Below are positions 20,001 to 21,594 of a stretch of DNA of 21,594 nt, in pieces (position 1 is the stretch's first letter; each line of letters starts with the position of its first letter). The notes under the pieces were generated by a model. That model was not told the origin of the DNA and did no database searches. It saw nothing but the letters and a program-made list of their open reading frames with translations. The DNA is taken from positions 1-21,594 of the IMG/VR virus record IMGVR_UViG_3300042401_001556. The stretch is one strand, 5' to 3'. Both the position numbers and the translations under genes were made by a program. Origin of the DNA: a virus.

Positions 20001-21594
20001 ATGTCGTGGCCAGATTATTTTGACGCCTGCGCTCGCAACGATTTGTTTGCAGCGTTCGAGGCGCTCGTTTCTATTGGCTTGCTTCCAGTCGTCAACGGTG
20101 AAGACAAGCACGGCAAGATTAAACGCCCGATGGCCAACAAGGATGAGCCATGGCAGCATGTTACAACCGATCAGTGGCGACAACGATTGATCGGATATCT
20201 TCAGAATGGAGTACCTGTCGGGATTGGGTGCAAGCCTGTTGGTCATGTGGTGTTTGACATCGACCCATACAACAAGGACACCAAGTTTCTTCCTGATGCT
20301 TGGAAGGAGTCCGCCCAACTTCTGTTTGGGTCTGACGACTGGCCAGAAACTCTTATCGTCAAAACGGAGGGTGGTTGCCATGTCTGGTTTCAGGTGACCG
20401 ATTCCATCCTTCAGGCATGGGGGCGCTTAGGCAAAAAATCCATCGAACTTCCATCTAAAGGTAAGATTGAAATCTTTGTTGGCCTGGCTGACGCTGGGAG
20501 TCAGGTGGCCTGTGCTCCGAGCGATGGTAAACGGGTTTCAATTCCGATGGCACCAATTGCCCTGCCTGAATCCGCAGAGCAGGCGATCCTACAGGCAATC
20601 ACTCGACCCGAGAAACCAAAGGTCGATTTTCCTCCTGTGGTCGGAAATGTTTCCAGTGATTTTGAGTGGGCCAAAATGGTGCTCGCTAAAGGATATCTGG
20701 ACACTCAACTTGGAGACTACGACAAATGGCTTGCGGTAGGCATGGCACTCACTCACAAGTTCGGTGAGGACGGGGCTGAACTCTGGGAAGAATGGTCAGC
20801 TCGTCATGAAAAGCATATTGATGGAGAGTGTTCCATCAAAGTGAGGTCCTTCAAACGAACCGATGGCGATAAGCAAATCAGGTTTGGGAGTTTGATCCAG
20901 ATCGCCAGGGCCAACGGAGCAGCTCCGCCACAACTATCAACCGAGCCTTTACCAGTGGAATTCTTTGAAGGGATTGGAGAAGCGGCCAACACGGCTGACA
21001 TTCGTAGTCTGATGAAGGATCGTGAATGGCTCTGGGGAAACAAGGAACAGAATGTCGGCTGGTTTATCCAGAGAGGTCTTCACCTGGTCGAGGGCAAAGA
21101 AGGGACTGGCAAGACGCGATGGATCATGGATCTTGCTCGCAGATGGTCTCTTGATATGAGATGGCCAGACGGATCCAAAACAGAAATGGACCCTGACGCA
21201 AAAGTTCTGTTTGTGGCTTCTGATTCGCACTGGGATCAGATCGCCATGACTGCTGAGGCGTTTGGAATGCCTGACGAAAACGTGATCTTTACAGGTCCGC
21301 AAAACGACCCTTACAACTTCACCAATATTGATGACCCATCAACACTGGCCATGATCCGCCATTGGTGCACCAGGTACAAGGTCGGCATGGTGGTGATAGA
21401 TACTCTCATGGCCGCATCTTCGCGACCGTTAGTCGATCCACAGGAAGTTGCACAGATCGCCAAACCCCTTCGTGAACTGGCCAGAGATTTGAATGTTGTG
21501 GTAGTCATGATCGGACACCTGAACAGCCAGGGCGAAACTTGGGGACGTGCCATGGGGCGGACTTGCGATCACGTTATCAGAATGGAAGCCGATG
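20001..21594 (+). CDS. Primase-polymerase / helicase fusion (3' partial)
   Basis: At least 531 residues; the frame runs open off the window end. The N-terminal prim-pol (archaeo-eukaryotic primase) domain shows the acidic pair DID at 86-88 (VVFDIDPYN), GGCHVWF at 124-130 with His127, and the KGKIEIFVGLADAGSQ strand with PS at 173-174. A PriCT-2-like helical linker (about 220-307: KWLAVGMALTHKFGEDGAEL, LWEEWSARHEK) follows. The C-terminal RecA/RepA-type ATPase has Walker A GKEGTGKT (365-372) and a Walker B-like VGMVVIDT (461-468, Asp467), then VVVVMIGHLNSQGETWGRA. It likely primes and unwinds DNA at the phage origin. AAAGG lies 8 bases upstream of ATG 20001. Confidence 0.9.
   Translation, partial: MSWPDYFDACARNDLFAAFEALVSIGLLPVVNGEDKHGKIKRPMANKDEPWQHVTTDQWRQRLIGYLQNGVPVGIGCKPVGHVVFDIDPYNKDTKFLPDAWKESAQLLFGSDDWPETLIVKTEGGCHVWFQVTDSILQAWGRLGKKSIELPSKGKIEIFVGLADAGSQVACAPSDGKRVSIPMAPIALPESAEQAILQAITRPEKPKVDFPPVVGNVSSDFEWAKMVLAKGYLDTQLGDYDKWLAVGMALTHKFGEDGAELWEEWSARHEKHIDGECSIKVRSFKRTDGDKQIRFGSLIQIARANGAAPPQLSTEPLPVEFFEGIGEAANTADIRSLMKDREWLWGNKEQNVGWFIQRGLHLVEGKEGTGKTRWIMDLARRWSLDMRWPDGSKTEMDPDAKVLFVASDSHWDQIAMTAEAFGMPDENVIFTGPQNDPYNFTNIDDPSTLAMIRHWCTRYKVGMVVIDTLMAASSRPLVDPQEVAQIAKPLRELARDLNVVVVMIGHLNSQGETWGRAMGRTCDHVIRMEAD

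Overview
The window is almost entirely a temperate tailed dsDNA phage genome (HK97-type capsid, long non-contractile-looking tail). It probably comes from a phage of Planctomycetes. That host guess is inference: the integrase carries a PNRIRHSFATR active-site block and a GLHAAQVALGHQHADVTQVYAE tail that I associate with planctomycete recombinases, and a papain-type peptidase sits among the phage genes. Base composition looks close to 50% G+C by eye. Terminase, portal and a conventional endolysin are not visible.

Layout. (1) 1-3298: tail fibre (5' end cut off), a LamG-type protein, a fibre-associated protein, and several small membrane or helical proteins that look like a lysis/holin group. 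(2) 3299-5140: a non-coding block with three perfect hairpins, small proteins, an exported thioredoxin-fold-like protein and a papain-like (C1) peptidase. (3) 5185-8129: MuF-like head morphogenesis protein, S78 prohead protease and major capsid protein, followed by a strong intrinsic terminator. (4) 8201-11013: connector, neck and tail-joining proteins, tail tube, and tail assembly chaperones joined by an in-frame CCCAAAA -1 slippery site. (5) 11013-16813: tape measure protein with three near-identical 99-bp tandem repeats, then tail-tip/baseplate proteins, two of which appear to be one protein joined across a T9 tract. (6) 16814-19035: leftward genes: small DNA-binding protein, a small acidic protein with its own strong promoter, a C14 tract, and a tyrosine integrase. 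(7) 19021-19208: a probable attP whose core is the 3' half of a tRNA-Lys(CTT) gene, flanked by repeated 13-bp arm-like sites. (8) 19232-19856: a divergent regulatory switch with a ribbon-helix-helix protein and repeated GGTAAC/ACTAGT motifs inside both promoters. (9) 19853-21594: replication start, a primase-polymerase/helicase fusion (3' end cut off).

How it works together. Nearly all genes of 1-16813 run rightward with ATGA, GTGA or TGATG stop-start overlaps, so they are translationally coupled late (virion and lysis) genes. Integrase and small genes run leftward toward them. The regulatory switch lies between integrase/attP and the rightward replication genes. Phage genes lie on both sides of the attachment core next to int, which is the layout of a free (circular or linear virion) phage genome rather than an integrated prophage.

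Most notable: the tRNA-Lys attP with arm repeats, the RHH-based switch without a visible CI/Cro pair, the CCCAAAA tail frameshift, the T9 tract interrupting a tail gene, the recent 99-bp duplication in the tape measure gene, the three-hairpin block, and a papain-like protease where a lysin would be expected.
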